Part shown: in pieces, positions 21,121 through 33,202 of the stretch
Position numbering within the stretch: the first letter of the stretch is position 1
Layout of the letters: each line of letters begins with the position of its first letter
Assembly: GCF_007994075.1 (NCBI RefSeq)
Contig: NZ_VIWU01000001.1
Coordinates: 4,092,001-4,156,000, forward strand
Reading direction: 5' to 3'
Source of the DNA: Pseudonocardia hierapolitana
Lineage (GTDB): Bacteria > Actinomycetota > Actinomycetes > Mycobacteriales > Pseudonocardiaceae
DNA: 64,000 nt
Program-made: the position numbers and the translations under genes
Notes under the pieces: model-generated
Databases searched by the model: none
Seen by the model: only the letters and a program-made list of their open reading frames with translations
What the model was told of the DNA's origin: nothing

Positions 21121-21972
21121 ATGGCTGAGCCCACGGTGGGCACCACACCCCCGACCGTCATGACGATCGCGGGCACCGACTCCGGCGGCGGCGCGGGCGT
21201 CGCGGCCGACCTGCGGGCCATGGCGGCCTGCGGGGCCCACGGCTGCGTGGCCGTCACCGCGGTCACCGTGCAGAACACCACCGGCGTCACCGGCGTGCAC
21301 ACGATCCCGCCGGAGACCGTCGCGGCCCAGATCGAGGCCGTGGCCACGGACATCGCGCTGGGCGCCGTGAAGACCGGCATGCTCGCCGACACCCCGATCA
21401 TCGAGGCGATCGTCGCGGCGTGCGACCGGGTGGGGATCGGCGGAGTCGGCATCCCGCTGGTCATCGATCCCGTCGCCGCGTCCATGCACGGCGACCCGCT
21501 GCTCGCCGACTCGGCCCTCGACGCCTACCGCACCCTGCTCTTCCCCCGTGCCCTGCTGGCCACACCCAACCTCGACGAGGTGCGGCTGCTCGCCGAGGTC
21601 GACGTCCACGACCGCGCAGCCCAGTACGAGGCGGCCAAGGTGATGCACGCGTTCGGGCCGCAGTACGTGCTGGTCAAGGGCGGGCACCTGCGCGAGGACA
21701 CCGACGTGTGCGTCGACCTGCTCTACGACGGCCACACCTTCACCGAGCTGCCAGGGCCCCGGTTCGACACCGGCAACACCCACGGCGGCGGCGACAACAT
21801 GGCCTCTGCCATCGCGTCGGGTCTCGCGCGCGGCATGTCCGTGCCGGAGGCCGTCGCGTTCGGCAAGCGCTACGTCGTCGAGGCCGTGCGGCACTCCTAT
21901 CCCCTCGGCGCGGGCCACGGCCCGATCTCGCCGCTGTGGACGGTCCGGAACTGGTGGGAGCAGACCGTCTGA
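21121..21972 (+). CDS. thiD: Hydroxymethylpyrimidine/phosphomethylpyrimidine kinase
   Basis: 283 aa. ThiD phosphorylates HMP and then HMP-P to the pyrophosphate used for thiamine. The sequence shows 'TIAGTDSGGGAGVAADL' at the N-terminus, 'GAVKTGML', 'VIDPVAAS' and 'LVKGGH', all typical of the ribokinase-fold ThiD family. The anion-hole segment reads 'NTHGGGDNMASAIA', whereas most ThiD proteins have GTGC; an Asp thus stands where ThiD usually has its active-site Cys, as in ribokinases proper. Regulation is by the riboswitch directly upstream. thiC follows in the same direction after its own riboswitch. Confidence 0.92.
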   Translation: MAEPTVGTTPPTVMTIAGTDSGGGAGVAADLRAMAACGAHGCVAVTAVTVQNTTGVTGVHTIPPETVAAQIEAVATDIALGAVKTGMLADTPIIEAIVAACDRVGIGGVGIPLVIDPVAASMHGDPLLADSALDAYRTLLFPRALLATPNLDEVRLLAEVDVHDRAAQYEAAKVMHAFGPQYVLVKGGHLREDTDVCVDLLYDGHTFTELPGPRFDTGNTHGGGDNMASAIASGLARGMSVPEAVAFGKRYVVEAVRHSYPLGAGHGPISPLWTVRNWWEQTV

Positions 21973-21996
21973 AGTCCGATCACAACTGAACACACC

Positions 21997-23708
<1,712 letters not shown>

Positions 23709-23710
23709 GA

Positions 23711-23765
23711 TGTCAGCAAAGCCACTTTCATGTCCTCACGTGTCATGAAAGTGGCTTTGCTGACA
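23711..23765. terminator. Long perfect hairpin between convergent thiC and SnoaL genes
   Basis: Two 22-base arms (23711-23732 and 23744-23765) are exact reverse complements around an 11-base loop. They start with TGTCAGCAAAGCCACTTTCA. There is no T-tract. The position three bases past the thiC stop and ten bases from the end of the convergent gene fits a bidirectional transcript end. The same family of hairpin recurs at 61716-61770. Confidence 0.8.
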
Positions 23766-23775
23766 CAGGGGTCGA

Positions 23776-24189
23776 CTACGGGTGCACGTCCGCGACGGCG
23801 GTCTTGTCGGGGAACGAGTGGTGCTCGTGGGCCACCTGCCAGCGTCCGTTCTCCTTGCGCAGGCCGAACGTGATCCGCAGCCGCTGCTCGGGGTGGGCCG
23901 CGTGCTCCTCGGCGGTGCCGCACCGCAGCAGCGCCCACGCGAACGCGACGTCCTCGCCGGCCGTGACGTCGAGCTCCACGATCTCGAACGTCGCTCCCTT
24001 CGCCTGCCACTCGAAGAAGCCCGGCCAGGTGGCGCGGTAGGGCTCGATGCCGCGGACGCCGTCCTGGGGCGGGGGCACGTCGAACATCACGATGTCGCCG
24101 GTGTGGTCGGCCAGCACGGTGTCGAGGTCGCCTGCGTGCACGGCGGCGGTCCACCGCTCGATCAGCTCCCGGATCTCCTCTTCGGCCAC
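23776..24189 (-). CDS. SnoaL/NTF2-like (ketosteroid isomerase-related) protein
   Basis: About 137 aa from GTG 24189, chosen because AAAGGAG lies eight bases upstream; a longer frame reaches 24264 without a ribosome site. The helix 'IRELIERWTAAVHAGDLDTV', followed by 'HTGDIVMFDVPPPQDGVRGI' and 'WQVAHEHHSFPDKT', is typical of the DUF4440/SnoaL-like branch of NTF2 folds. The gene lies 78 bases downstream of an ECF sigma factor that carries its own SnoaL-like domain and is probably cotranscribed with it. The substrate is unknown. Confidence 0.8.
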   Translation of the reverse strand: MAEEEIRELIERWTAAVHAGDLDTVLADHTGDIVMFDVPPPQDGVRGIEPYRATWPGFFEWQAKGATFEIVELDVTAGEDVAFAWALLRCGTAEEHAAHPEQRLRITFGLRKENGRWQVAHEHHSFPDKTAVADVHP

Positions 24190-24267
24190 TGTCCTGCTCC
24201 TTTCGTCGGGGGGTCGCCATGGACAACCCCGACCGGCGCGGGAACTCATCGGTCGGGTCGGCACCGT

Positions 24268-25212
24268 TCAGCCGGGCTCGCCGTCGATCCGCCTCGGAAG
24301 CCCGAACTCGGCGAAGTCGGCGTCGAGGAACGACACGACCTCGTGCACCACGCCGCCGCGCACGGTGAGCACGTCGAGCCCCATCGGGACGTGGGCGGCG
24401 CCGTCCCACATGTACGTCGCGAACGCCGGCATGCCGTTGGCGTTCGTCGCGAGGAAGCGCCACCGGTGGGTGAGGGGCCCGGTGACCAGGAACTCCCGGA
24501 TCGCGGCTCGGCCGGCGTACCACTCTGGCAGCGGAGGCATCGAGTAGCGCGCGTCCTCGGCGAGCATCGCCACGATCGCGTCGACGTCACCGGCTTCCCA
24601 CGCGGCGGCGTAGCGGCGGGCCAGCTCGGCCGTCTCCGGGGTGTTCCGATCCGGTGCCGGCCGCTCGCGCAGCAGGCGGGCGCGCTGGAGGGCGCTGTTC
24701 ACCGACGCGACGGAGGTGTCGAGCAGGCCGGCCGTCTCGGCGGCCGAGTAGCCCAGCACCTCGCGCAGCAGCAGCGCGGCGCGCTGCCGGGGCGGCAGGT
24801 GCTGCAGCGCCACCAGGAAGGCCAGCTCGACGCTCTCCCACGCAACCAGCCGCTCCGCCGGGTCGAGGCGGTCGGCATACGCCATCCGGTCGCCGGGCAG
24901 CGGCTCCAGCCACCGCACCTCCTCCGCCTCGGCAGGGGTCACCGCGGTGGGCAGCTCGCGGCGCGCGGCGCGCCCGAGGAACGTCAGGCAGCGGTTGGTG
25001 GCGATCCGGTACAGCCACGCGCGGACGGACCGCTCCCGGTCGTCCAGGCGGGGCTCGAAGCCGGGCCAGGCCTGCCACGCCCGCAGCCAGGACTCCTGCA
25101 CGACGTCCTCGGCGTCGGTGAGCGAGCCGAGCATCCGGTAGCAGTGCGCGATGACCTCACCGCGGAACGGGGCGACGGCGGCGGCGAACTCGGCCTCGAC
25201 GGTGGATGCCAC
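24268..25212 (-). CDS. ECF sigma factor with C-terminal SnoaL-like domain (SigG-like)
   Basis: 314 aa. Region 2 is at residues ~14-80 ('[20 protein letters not shown]'), the linker 'WLEPLPGD' is typical of the SigG-like group, and region 4 is at ~125-185 ('[20 protein letters not shown]'). From ~195 a SnoaL-like NTF2 domain runs to the C-terminus. In ECF families of this layout the C-terminal domain modulates activity in place of a separate anti-sigma factor; none is encoded next to it here. The GTG start is preceded by GGGGA at short range. The stand-alone SnoaL protein downstream is probably in the same transcript. Confidence 0.92.
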   Translation of the reverse strand: MASTVEAEFAAAVAPFRGEVIAHCYRMLGSLTDAEDVVQESWLRAWQAWPGFEPRLDDRERSVRAWLYRIATNRCLTFLGRAARRELPTAVTPAEAEEVRWLEPLPGDRMAYADRLDPAERLVAWESVELAFLVALQHLPPRQRAALLLREVLGYSAAETAGLLDTSVASVNSALQRARLLRERPAPDRNTPETAELARRYAAAWEAGDVDAIVAMLAEDARYSMPPLPEWYAGRAAIREFLVTGPLTHRWRFLATNANGMPAFATYMWDGAAHVPMGLDVLTVRGGVVHEVVSFLDADFAEFGLPRRIDGEPG

Positions 25213-25240
25213 GTCCCCATGGTGGCCTCCGGACGGAGCC

Positions 25241-26635
25241 TCAGGCGTAGATGTCCGCCGGCGACACCAGCGTCACCGTGGGGTCCTGGGCGGCCCGGGC
25301 CGTCAGCTCGACGTCGAACCCGCTGCGGGAGAAGACGAAGCGCCGCGCCGCCCGGGCCCCCGCGAAAGGGGCGAGGTGGTCCAGCAGGTTCAGCTCTCCG
25401 AGGCCGGCCGGGCGCGCGGTCCACTTGCACGTGCCGAGTACGACGACCGAGCGTTCGCCGTCGACCCCGACGACGTCGATCTCCCGCTCCTCGGTGCGCC
25501 GCCCGTCGCCGGTCGGGACCGGACCCCACCAGCGGCCGACGGCGGTGACCCCGGGCACGGTCGCGAGCACGTGCTGCTGGCAGACCTCTTCCCACGTCCG
25601 GGCGGTGAAGGCGTCGAGCTGGGGAAGGACGGTGTCCTGGACGTACGCGGATGCGAGCGACGTCGTGCGGAGCTGGGAGCGCGCGGGTTCCACGAACCTG
25701 TAGTGGAACCGCAGGAACGGGTCGGCGATCGCATAGGCGGTCCGCCGCGCCTTCGGCGACGCCGTGATGGGCCGGAGCCGCTCGACGAGACCGAGTCGTT
25801 CCAGGACGTCCAGCAGCTTCGTGACGTGGGCCGCGGCGAGCCCGGTGCGCTGGCTGATCTGGTTGTTGCGGTTGTGCCCTTGAGCGATCGATCGCAGGAC
25901 GGCGATGTGGTTCGCCGGGGCCGGTATCGACTGCCGCAGCATCAGCTCGGCCTCGTCGTGCAGCAGGCCGGTCCGCTGGAACACCTCTTCGAGGAGGTTC
26001 GTGGCGAGCGTGCGGGTGTCCAGAAAACGGTCGAGGTAGTACGGCACGCCACCGCACACCGCGTACGCGCGGATCCGATCCTCGGCCGAATACCCCGGCT
26101 GGAACAGTCCTGCGTCGCGCGCGGTGAACGGCTCGAGGCGAAGTTGTCCGGTGCGCCTGCCGTAGAGCTGCCCGGCGAGCACCTCGTCCTCGAAGAAGGA
26201 GAGCTCGCTGCCGGCGAGGACGAGGACGATCGGGAGCCGCCTCCCGGTGGTCCGCCACCACTGGCTCAGCACCGTCTCCAGTTCGGGGGAACGCCTGGCG
26301 AGCAGCTGGAACTCGTCGAGCACCACGAGGGTGCGCTGCTCTCCGGTGAACCGGCCGATCGCGGCGAGCGCGGCGGACCAGCTCAGGAGGGGCTGGGCGG
26401 CGAGCAGCTCGTCGCCCGACACGCGCGCGAGCTCCGCGCCGAGGTCTCGCAGCTGATCCGCCGGCACCGAGTCGGTGGCCTCGATGTACAGCGATCTGAC
26501 ACCACTCGTGAGGTGGGTGAGGAGCTCGGTCTTCCCGATCCGTCGTCGCCCGTAGACGACCAGCAGCTCGGCGTCGCCGCCGTTCACGCGCGCACGGAGC
26601 TGCGCCAGCTCGTCCACGCGGTTCAGGAACCTCAC
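25241..26635 (-). CDS. AAA-type ATPase with C-terminal DUF234 nuclease-like domain
   Basis: 464 aa. Walker A '[13 protein letters not shown]' (~26-38), Walker B '[11 protein letters not shown]' (~105-115), sensor '[12 protein letters not shown]', a winged-helix stretch (~265-310) and a C-terminal DUF234 restriction-endonuclease-like fold with '[20 protein letters not shown]' then KW. In most relatives the last strand reads GECKW (the ExK pair); here Thr replaces Glu, so nuclease activity is doubtful. The role of this family is not established. A 46-bp dyad begins six bases upstream of the GTG start, suggesting autoregulation. Confidence 0.85.
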   Translation of the reverse strand: MRFLNRVDELAQLRARVNGGDAELLVVYGRRRIGKTELLTHLTSGVRSLYIEATDSVPADQLRDLGAELARVSGDELLAAQPLLSWSAALAAIGRFTGEQRTLVVLDEFQLLARRSPELETVLSQWWRTTGRRLPIVLVLAGSELSFFEDEVLAGQLYGRRTGQLRLEPFTARDAGLFQPGYSAEDRIRAYAVCGGVPYYLDRFLDTRTLATNLLEEVFQRTGLLHDEAELMLRQSIPAPANHIAVLRSIAQGHNRNNQISQRTGLAAAHVTKLLDVLERLGLVERLRPITASPKARRTAYAIADPFLRFHYRFVEPARSQLRTTSLASAYVQDTVLPQLDAFTARTWEEVCQQHVLATVPGVTAVGRWWGPVPTGDGRRTEEREIDVVGVDGERSVVVLGTCKWTARPAGLGELNLLDHLAPFAGARAARRFVFSRSGFDVELTARAAQDPTVTLVSPADIYA

Positions 26636-26640
26636 GCCCT

Positions 26641-26686
26641 GATCCTACGAAGGAATTTCCTGCGCAGGAAATTCCGCTGCAGGATC
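26641..26686. promoter_or_regulatory. 46-bp dyad between the ATPase gene and hydroxylase operon A
   Basis: A perfect 24-base palindrome at 26652-26675 (half-site GGAATTTCCTGC) is nested in an outer inverted pair, GATCCT at 26641 and AGGATC at 26681, with the same centre. It lies between divergent genes, 6-51 bases ahead of the ATPase start, which is where an operator would overlap the promoter. No matching regulator was identified in the window. Confidence 0.6.
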
Positions 26687-26844
26687 AGATCTTGCAGCGC
26701 CACCCTGTCGACCAAGGGGGTGAGTGCCTGGTTGCGCTGCGCGAGCGCCGCCCGTCGACCTGACCGGTTGATCAGGTTCCACGCCGCGGAAGGATCGCCG
26801 CCGTACAGGCGCCCGGGCGGGTCGGAGGGCTAGCATCCCGGGCG

Positions 26845-29096
26845 ATGAGCATCATGGGCACGCGCGTGGTCCGCACAGAGGATCCGGTGTTCCTCTCGAG
26901 GGGCGCGACGTACACCGACGACCTGACCGACGAGCGGTTGACCGGTGCACTGCACCTCACGCTCGTGCGGTCCCCGCTGGCACACGGCCGGATCACCGGG
27001 ATCGACGTCGAGGCGGCCAAGGCCGCGCCCGGCGTCGTCGGGGTGTTCACGGCCGCCGACCTCGACTTCGGGCCGGCACTGCTGTTCCCGGCGGCGAACA
27101 AGGCGATGGTCCGGCCGTTCCTGGCCACCGACCGGGTGCGTTTCGTGGGGGAGCCGGTCGCGGCCGTCCTCACCGAGCATCCGTACCAGGGCCAGGACGC
27201 TGCCGAGCTGGTGGAGGTCGACTACGACCCGCTGCCGGCCGTGATCGGACTGAAGGAGGCGCTGTCCGACGACGTCGTCCTGTTCGACGACGCCGGCACC
27301 AACCTCGCGCTGACGTTCGAGGACGGGCCGTTCGACGACCACCTCTTCGACGACTGCGAGGTCGTGGTCACGCGCGAGATCGTGAACCAGCGCCTCGCCG
27401 CCGCCCCCCTCGAGACGCGGGCCGCCGCCGCCGTGTGGGGCGACGACGGGCGGCTCACGCTGTTCGCCTCCTCGCAGAACGCGCAGATGGCCCGCGACGA
27501 GGTGGCGGGCTGGCTCGGCATCGATGCATCCCAGGTCCACGTGATCCTGCCGGACGTCGGCGGCGGGTTCGGCGCGAAGATCGGGGCCGACCCGACGTTC
27601 GCACTGGTCGCGTGGCTCGCCAAGCAGGTCGGACGTCCCGTCCGCTGGACGGAGACCCGCTCGGAGAACATGACCGGGATGGTGCAGGGCCGCGCCCAGC
27701 TGCAGACCCTGACGATCGGCGGGCGCCGCGACGGCACCGTCCTCGCCTACCGCCTCGACGTGCTCGCCGACGCGGGCGGCTACCCGGCGATCGGCACGTT
27801 CCTCCCGTTCTTCACGCGGCAGATGGCTCCGGGCGTCTACGACATCCCCAAGGTCGAGTCGCGGGCACGGGTGCTCGTCACGACGGCCACGCCCACCGGC
27901 GCCTACCGCGGCGCGGGCCGTCCGGAGGCCACCGCGGCGATCGAGCGGGCGATGGACCTGTTCGCGGCCGAGATCGGCATGGACCCGGCCGAGGTGCGCA
28001 AGCGCAACGTGGTGGCGCCGGACAAGTTCCCGTTCACCACGAAGGGCGGCGCCGTCTACGACACCGGCGAGTACGCCAAGGCGATCGACCGGGTGCTCGA
28101 GGCGGCCGGGTACGCCGAGCTGCGGGCCGAGCAGGCCGCTCGGCGGGAGCGCGGCGACACCGTGCAGCTCGGCATCGGCGTCTCCGCGTACGTCGAGATC
28201 ACCGGCGGCGGCGAGTTCCGCGAGGATGCCTCGGTCGAGGTGCACGCCGACGGAACCGTGACCGTGCTCACCGGGACGTCTCCACACGGTCAGGGCCACG
28301 CGACGGCGTGGGCGATGCTCGCGAGCGAGCACCTCGGCATCCCGATCGAGAAGATCACCGTCAAGCACGGCGACACCGACCTGATCCCGCGCGGCGTGGG
28401 CACGATGGGCTCCCGGAGTCTGCAGACCGGTGGGGTCGCGGTGTACCAGGCGGCCGGCCAGCTGGTGGAGATCGCCAAGCAGCGCGCGGCCGACCTGCTC
28501 GAGGCGAGCGTCGAGGACCTCGAGGTCGCCGACGGCCGGGTGACCGTGAAGGGCACCGGCACCGGCGTGGACCTCGCCGAGCTGGCCGCGAAGGAGAAGC
28601 TGCGCGTCGACACCGCGTTCGACAGCGGGGCAGCGACGTTCCCGTTCGGCGCGCACGTCGCGGTGGTCGAGGTCGACGTCGAGTCGGGCAAGGCGGTGGT
28701 CGACCGGATCGTCACGGTCGACGACGCGGGCCCGGTGCTCAACCCGCTCCTCGCGGAGGGCCAGCGCCACGGCGGCATCGCGCAGGGCATCTCGCAGGCC
28801 CTGCTCGAGGAGGTCGTCTACGACGCCGACGGCAACCCGCTCACCGCGACGTTCGCCGACTACGGGTTCCCGTCCGCGGCCGAGCTGCCGAGCTTCACGC
28901 TCGTGAACATGGAGACGCCCACGCCGCTCAACCCGATCGGCGCGAAGGGCATCGGCGAAGCCGGCACGATCGGCGCCACCCCCGCCGTGCAGAGCGCGGT
29001 GGTCGACGCCGTGTCCCATCTCGGCGTCCGCCACATCGACATACCGACCACCCCGCTGCGGGTCTGGGAGGCCATCCAGGCCGCCGGAGGCGCGAA

Positions 29097-29100
<4 letters not shown>
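26845..29100 (+). CDS. Xanthine dehydrogenase/form-II CO dehydrogenase-like molybdenum subunit (operon A)
   Basis: 751 aa. This is the molybdopterin-binding large chain of a three-subunit hydroxylase. 'TEDPVFLSRGATYTDDL' opens the N-terminal domain, 'DVGGGFGAKIG' and 'GTSPHGQGHATAWA' bind the cofactor, and 'IGAKGIGEAGTIG' carries the Glu base near the C-terminus. The active-site loop is '[10 protein letters not shown]' (~353), not the AYRCSFR of form-I CO dehydrogenase, so CO oxidation should not be assumed; an aldehyde or N-heterocycle is as likely. The ATG at 26854 is an alternative start. The stop overlaps the small-subunit ATG. Gene order is L-S-M, unlike operon B. Confidence 0.92.
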
Positions 29101-29626
<526 letters not shown>

Positions 29627-29630
<4 letters not shown>

Positions 29631-30442
29631 TCCCCGTCGGATTCGCCTACGCGCGTCCCGAGTCGGTGGACGGGGTCCTCGCCCTGCTGGAGGAGCACGG
29701 CGAGGACGCCACGCTGCTCGCGGGGGGCCACTCGCTGCTCCCGGTCATGAAGCTGCGGCTGGCAGCGCCCGAGCTGGTGATCGACATCGGCAAGCTGGCC
29801 GACCTGCAATACATCCGGGTCGACGGCGACGAGGTCGCGATCGGCGCAGGCACGCGGCACAGCACCGTCGAGACCTCGGACGTGCTGGCGGCCGAGTGCC
29901 CGCTGTTGCCGGCCGTCGCGCGCACGGTGGGCGACCCGCAGGTGCGCCACCGCGGCACGCTCGGCGGCTCGCTCGCCCACGCCGACCCGGCGTCCGACCT
30001 CCCCGCCGCCGTGCTCGCGCTCGGCGGCACGGTGGTGCTGCGCAGCCCGCGGGGCGAGCGGCAGGTGCCGATCACCGGCTTCTACACCGGCGTGTTCTCG
30101 TCGGTGAAGGAGCCCGACGAGCTGATCGTCGAGATCCGGGTGCCGCGCACGGGCGGAGCGGGCTGGGCGTACGAGAAGTTCACCCGGCGCGCCAACGACT
30201 GGGCGATCGTCGGGGTCGCGGTCGTCGACGGCCGGGTGGGACTGGTGAACATGGGCCCCACCCCGCTGCGGGCCTCGCAGACCGAGGCTGCGCTCGCCGA
30301 CGGCGCTTCCATCGAGGAGGCCGCCGCGCTCGCCGCCGAGCGCACCGAGCCGCCCACGGATACCGGGGCTACCGCGGAGTACCGGCGTCACCTCGCACGC
30401 GTGCTCACCCGCCGGGCACTCACCACTGCCGCCAACGGGTGA
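29627..30442 (+). CDS. Molybdenum hydroxylase FAD-binding medium subunit (operon A)
   Basis: 271 aa. FAD-binding motifs of the CoxM family are present: 'LLAGGHSLLPVMKLRL' (~33-48) and 'RHRGTLGGSLAHADPASDLP' (~108-127). ATG 29627 lies in the ATGA overlap with the small subunit. No assembly genes (coxD/E/F-like) follow, so maturation must rely on genes outside the window. Confidence 0.94.
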
Positions 30443-30508
30443 CGCACGTCCGGGTCCAAGTTTCCCGGATCCGTGCGTAGCTGCCCCGTACGGGGGAAAG
30501 ACTTCCGT

Positions 30509-31552
<1,044 letters not shown>

Positions 31553-31596
31553 GGCGCGCCCCCCCGCAGTTCACCGAGACCCCGTACGTTCCGCGG

Positions 31597-32034
31597 GTGA
31601 TCACCCGAGCCGCTCGCATCCTGTCGGTCATGGCGGCCACGCTGGTCGTCACCGGCGCGACGGGCTGCAGCGCCGCACCCTCGCCCGTCCAGCAGGCCTT
31701 CCAGCAGCGGTATCCGGGCGCCGAGCCGGTGACGTGGGAGCGGCAGCCCTACGGCTGGGAGGCCGCCTTCGGCGGTGACGACGGGGCGTTCGAGGCCGAG
31801 TTCGACTCCTCCGGGCAGTGGCTGGAGACGGAGGTCGAGGTCGTCGACGGCGCGGGCTTCCCGGCTCCTGTCCGCGAGGCCGTGCGGGGCACGGCCGGCG
31901 GGGTGGTCGAGAAGTGGGAGATCGAGGTCACGCCGGCGGGCGAGTTCTACGAGATCGAGATCTCCGGTTCGGACGGCGAGTACTACTTCGACGCCGCGGG
32001 GCGGCAGGTGCAGAACCGGTACGAGGACGCCTGA
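31597..32034 (+). CDS. PepSY-like (DUF2874) putative lipoprotein
   Basis: 145 aa from GTG 31597; ATG 31630 is the alternative. A short hydrophobic N-terminus ends in 'VVTGATGCSAAP', a loose lipobox with Cys. Two repeats of the PepSY-like pattern follow: 'FQQRYPGAEPVTWERQPYGW', and then 'VEKWEIEVTPAGEFYEIE'. Such proteins are usually exported and bind or inhibit other proteins. The 3' end overlaps the out-of-frame tail of the convergent DHFR-like gene. Confidence 0.75.
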   Translation: MITRAARILSVMAATLVVTGATGCSAAPSPVQQAFQQRYPGAEPVTWERQPYGWEAAFGGDDGAFEAEFDSSGQWLETEVEVVDGAGFPAPVREAVRGTAGGVVEKWEIEVTPAGEFYEIEISGSDGEYYFDAAGRQVQNRYEDA

Positions 32035-32665
32035 GCGCGCTCATCTCGGGTGAGCCGGTCGGTCGTCTGCCTGGTCCTCGACGACCTCGAAGGTGAGATG
32101 CGTCGCCCGCGGCGACTCGGTGCTGGACCAGCGTCGTCGGGCCGACGAGGTCGAACAGCCGCGTGCCACCGCCGAGCAACAGCGGGGACAGGTGGATGCG
32201 GAGCTCGTCGACCAGCCCGGCCGCGAGGCTCTGGTCGATGACGTTCGCGCCGCCCATGACGAAGACGTCCTTGCCGCCAGCCGCCCGCGCCTGGTCGATC
32301 GCGGCCGCCACCCCTTCGGTCACGAACCGGAACCGGGACGCGAGCCGCACCTGGGCAGGCGGCGCGTGGGTGACGACGAAGCACGGCGGTGCAGCCGACT
32401 GGTCCTGGTCGTACCCGTACCCGACGTCGTCGTTCCAGCCGTGCGGCCCGTCCACGACGTCGAACAGCCGCCGCCCCATCACCACCGCGCCGGTCTGGTC
32501 GAAGCTGCGGGCCAGTACCGCTTCGTCGACGGGAGAGCGGGGCTCCTCGAGCACCCACGCGTGGATCGCCTCGCCGCCGATCCCGAGACCGTGCTCCTCG
32601 TCCGCGCCGGGTGCGGTGACATATCCGTCCAGCGACATCGAGATGTCGGCGATCACCTTGGTCAT
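31928..32665 (-). CDS. Dihydrofolate reductase/RibD-like protein, frameshifted at the 3' end
   Basis: The frame codes for 245 aa. 'VIADISMSLDGYVTAPG' at the start, 'GAVVMGRRLFDV' and 'DVFVMGGANVIDQSLAAGLV' are typical of the DHFR/RibD C-terminal domain family. After 'LVQHRVAAGDA' (about 32101) the open frame becomes Arg-rich and unlike the family. The +1 frame from the same point reads HLTFEVVEDQADDR..., the expected last strand, and stops at 32041, just clear of the convergent lipoprotein gene. The gene therefore has a one-base shift near 32101, either real or a sequence error. An NADPH-dependent reductase role is inferred. Confidence 0.8.
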   Translation of the reverse strand: MTKVIADISMSLDGYVTAPGADEEHGLGIGGEAIHAWVLEEPRSPVDEAVLARSFDQTGAVVMGRRLFDVVDGPHGWNDDVGYGYDQDQSAAPPCFVVTHAPPAQVRLASRFRFVTEGVAAAIDQARAAGGKDVFVMGGANVIDQSLAAGLVDELRIHLSPLLLGGGTRLFDLVGPTTLVQHRVAAGDASHLRGRRGPGRRPTGSPEMSALRRPRTGSAPAAPRRRSSTRRPNRRSRSRRTRPPA

Positions 32666-32952
32666 GAGGGCGACGTCCTCTCGCTCGGCATGTGCAGCGG
32701 ACCGTACGGCCGCACGGCGGTGACCGAATCCGCACCGGTATCAGTACTCCGGCCCGTTTGCCCGCCTGCCGGGGGAGATCACACCGTCGCGGGAACCATT
32801 GCGGCGTCTGATCGGGGTGCCGGCGTCCGCGTTCGGCCTCTCTCGTGGGCGAGCCCGGTCGCCTCGGGCGGCCGTTGCGATCGACCTCAGCTGTGTCTCG
32901 GGCGCTGTCACGCCGTTCCCGGCGTGCTTCGCGCGTGGGGAGGATGGCTGGG

Positions 32953-33068
32953 TTGGGATCACTACCGAATAGCGTGGTCGCTTTGGCGGCCGTCCCCGGC
33001 TTGAGGGCACGGCGGTTCTCGACGAGACCGTCACCGCCGGGTGCCTAGGCAACTATCCTGTGGTCCCG
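32953..33068 (+). repeat. Left 116-bp inverted repeat flanking the DUF222-HNH gene
   Basis: Begins TTGGGATCACTACCGAATAG and ends CTATCCTGTGGTCCCG. Base for base and without gaps it matches the reverse complement of 34669-34784, with roughly one mismatch in seven or eight positions. The pair brackets the HNH gene at about 135 and 55 bases distance. Confidence 0.85.
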
Positions 33069-33122
33069 ACCCATCGCCTATAGCTTCCCTACGAAGCAGT
33101 TGCCTGTCTTCGTCCCCCGTCC

Positions 33123-33142
33123 CCGCGTTCCGCGGAACGCGG
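33123..33142. repeat. 20-bp perfect palindrome, copy 1 of 3
   Basis: CCGCGTTCCGCGGAACGCGG. The core GCGTTCCGCGGAACGC recurs at 34920-34935, and with one change at 34616-34631 right after the HNH gene stop. It could be a structured RNA or a protein-binding site belonging to the element. Confidence 0.7.
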
Positions 33143-33202
33143 AAATTGTCGGACCCGACTGCCATCCTTAGATTGAGCATTGGCTCCGACACCTCGGGAG
33201 GT

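Larger units (their letters stand above)
32666..33202. other. 537-base gene-free stretch left of the DUF222-HNH gene
   Basis: No ORF here resembles a gene. It holds the 116-base left inverted repeat (32953-33068) and a 20-base perfect palindrome (33123-33142). The rest shows patchy similarity to the other side of the HNH gene in inverted orientation but nothing else recognisable. Confidence 0.6.
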
